In this document: positions 60,806 through 64,000 of the stretch, piece by piece
How positions within the stretch are numbered: position 1 is the stretch's first letter
Layout: each line of letters begins with the position of its first letter
From: Lysobacter_K sp043738095
Lineage (GTDB): Bacteria > Pseudomonadota > Gammaproteobacteria > Xanthomonadales > Xanthomonadaceae
DNA: 64,000 nucleotides
Assembly (NCBI GenBank): GCA_043738095.1
Contig: JAYSZI010000039.1
Span: 1 to 64,000 of the forward strand
Reading direction: 5' to 3'
Notes under the pieces: model-generated
Database searches by the model: none
What the model saw: the letters and a program-made list of their open reading frames with translations, nothing else
Told to the model about the DNA's origin: nothing
Translations under genes and position numbers: made by a program

Positions 60806-61437
60806 GCGACACCCTACAAGACCGCATCACCCATCCGTTGCAAGACCGCGCCCTCGCGTTGGCGGGTTTGGCCCAGGCGCTGGCGCAGGTACGCCGGATC
60901 GCCGACACGGGCCAGGCCGACGCGCGTGTGCTGGGCGCGGCCGTAGATTCGATTTTCAGGATCGACGCACCATCGACAGCGGCGGTATTCGGCGGCGACG
61001 AGGCCCTGCGGTCGGGCTTGACCCTGCTGCGGGATTACTTCGATAACCAGCTGCGCGACGAGCAACTGCCGCGTCTGGTGCTGGCGGTGATGCAGCTCGA
61101 GCGGCGCTTCGTGCGCGACAACGACATGGTCGAGCGCGTACAGGCTGGCATCGCGGCCCAGTCTCCGGTCGCACAGCGCCTCGGCAGCGGCCATCCGGAC
61201 GTACTCACCGCATTGGGTAGCCTGTACGCCGACACCCTCAGCCACCTGCGCCCGCGCGTGCTGGTGCAAGGCAACCCCCACTACCTGGGTCAAGCCACCG
61301 TGGTCGCCGAGGTGCGCGCGGTGCTGCTCGCCGCCGTACGGGCCGCGGTGCTGTGGCGGCAGTTAGGCGGCAGCTTGTGGGATTTCCTCCTGCGGCGGAA
61401 GGATCTGGTGGCTGCGGTGCGGGCGCAGCTGGGCTGA
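60802..61437 (+). CDS. hflD: High-frequency lysogenization protein HflD homologue
   Basis: 211-residue mostly helical protein. It has LAQALAQVRRIADTGQAD near the start and PRVLVQGNPHYLGQATVVAE and VAEVRAVLLAAVRAAVLWRQ toward the end, matching HflD. In E. coli it sits next to mnmA and purB and tethers lambda CII to the membrane; its general role is unclear. The start ATG at 60802 overlaps the mnmA stop. Confidence 0.9.
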   Translation: MSDTLQDRITHPLQDRALALAGLAQALAQVRRIADTGQADARVLGAAVDSIFRIDAPSTAAVFGGDEALRSGLTLLRDYFDNQLRDEQLPRLVLAVMQLERRFVRDNDMVERVQAGIAAQSPVAQRLGSGHPDVLTALGSLYADTLSHLRPRVLVQGNPHYLGQATVVAEVRAVLLAAVRAAVLWRQLGGSLWDFLLRRKDLVAAVRAQLG

Positions 61438-61711
61438 TCTGGATCGGGTGCGAATACCGCGTCCGTGATACCCAAACCGCCCGACGAGCTGCACGAATCC
61501 AAGCCGGCCGGTTGATGGCAAAAAAGCGCCCCGTGGAAACTTGGCGGACCAAGGTTGGCTCGCGCAGCAGGCAGGACCGGTTGCAATTGCCGAACCATGC
61601 GGCGGTCGCAGGCAATAGGTTTCCGTTTGCGGCATAATTACGCGGCTTTGTAGCGGTGTTTGCCCCCGCGCCTTCCCCCTATTCCTTTGCTGCAGCCCCC
61701 GGAGCCCCCCA

Positions 61712-64000
<2,289 letters not shown>

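Overview
This window is GC-rich bacterial chromosome from a gammaproteobacterium, most likely the order Lysobacterales (Xanthomonadales; Lysobacter-, Luteimonas- or Xanthomonas-like). Three things point there: the block rarA, periplasmic hypothetical, lolA, ftsK, ald, trxB, GNAT, aat, infA, clpA/clpS; the minor-pilin operon fimT-pilV-pilW-pilX-pilY1-pilE; and a fused alpha-beta E1 dehydrogenase. This placement is inferred from gene content and family memory, not from a database search. I see no rRNA, tRNA, CRISPR array, prophage or insertion sequence. The region is core genome with small accessory insertions.

Layout. 1-2.9 kb: succinate dehydrogenase genes (sdhA cut by the window edge, sdhD, sdhC) led by a 58-residue SDHAF4/DUF1674 assembly factor, with ygfZ divergent. 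3-9.2 kb: minus-strand metabolic genes (fused 2-oxoacid dehydrogenase E1, GST, GNAT, glutaryl-CoA dehydrogenase, glycine-zipper envelope protein). 9.3-12.3 kb: DUF6116, tatD, tcdA, a membrane-anchored c-type cytochrome and a glycine-zipper lipoprotein. 12.4-19.1 kb: the type IV pilus minor-pilin operon, mostly with overlapping genes. 19.5-24.2 kb: a secreted M35-type metalloprotease, a cold-shock gene with a long leader, a DUF456 membrane protein, a cardiolipin-synthase-like phospholipase D protein and a patatin. 24.4-33.9 kb: class I fumarase, a small Cys-rich lipoprotein, tex, a broken DUF488 gene, a UbiB-family kinase, corA and fpr. 34-37.2 kb: an apparent operon of a periplasmic DJ-1/PfpI protein with a two-component system. 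37.4-45.8 kb: a very large alpha-2-macroglobulin with its usual partner pbpC. 46-64 kb: rarA, a hypothetical, lolA, ftsK, a nonsense-interrupted ald, trxB, a COG3146 GNAT, aat, infA, clpA, clpS, a Nudix gene, mnmA, hflD and the start of acnA.

Functional themes: TCA cycle and acyl oxidation (sdh, fumarase, aconitase, glutaryl-CoA dehydrogenase, E1); envelope biogenesis and defence (a2-macroglobulin/PbpC, LolA, PilY1 system, cardiolipin synthase, glycine-zipper proteins); protein quality control and the N-degron route (Aat makes the N-degron, ClpS reads it, ClpA unfolds the substrate); tRNA modification (MnmA, TcdA).

The most notable observations are two genes broken by single in-frame amber codons (ald and DUF488) in a window where TAG is otherwise an ordinary stop; a REP-type repeat translated in frame inside pbpC; the DJ-1/two-component operon; and an AT-rich palindromic island downstream of pbpC. 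I did not find a clear-cut new defence or mobile system.
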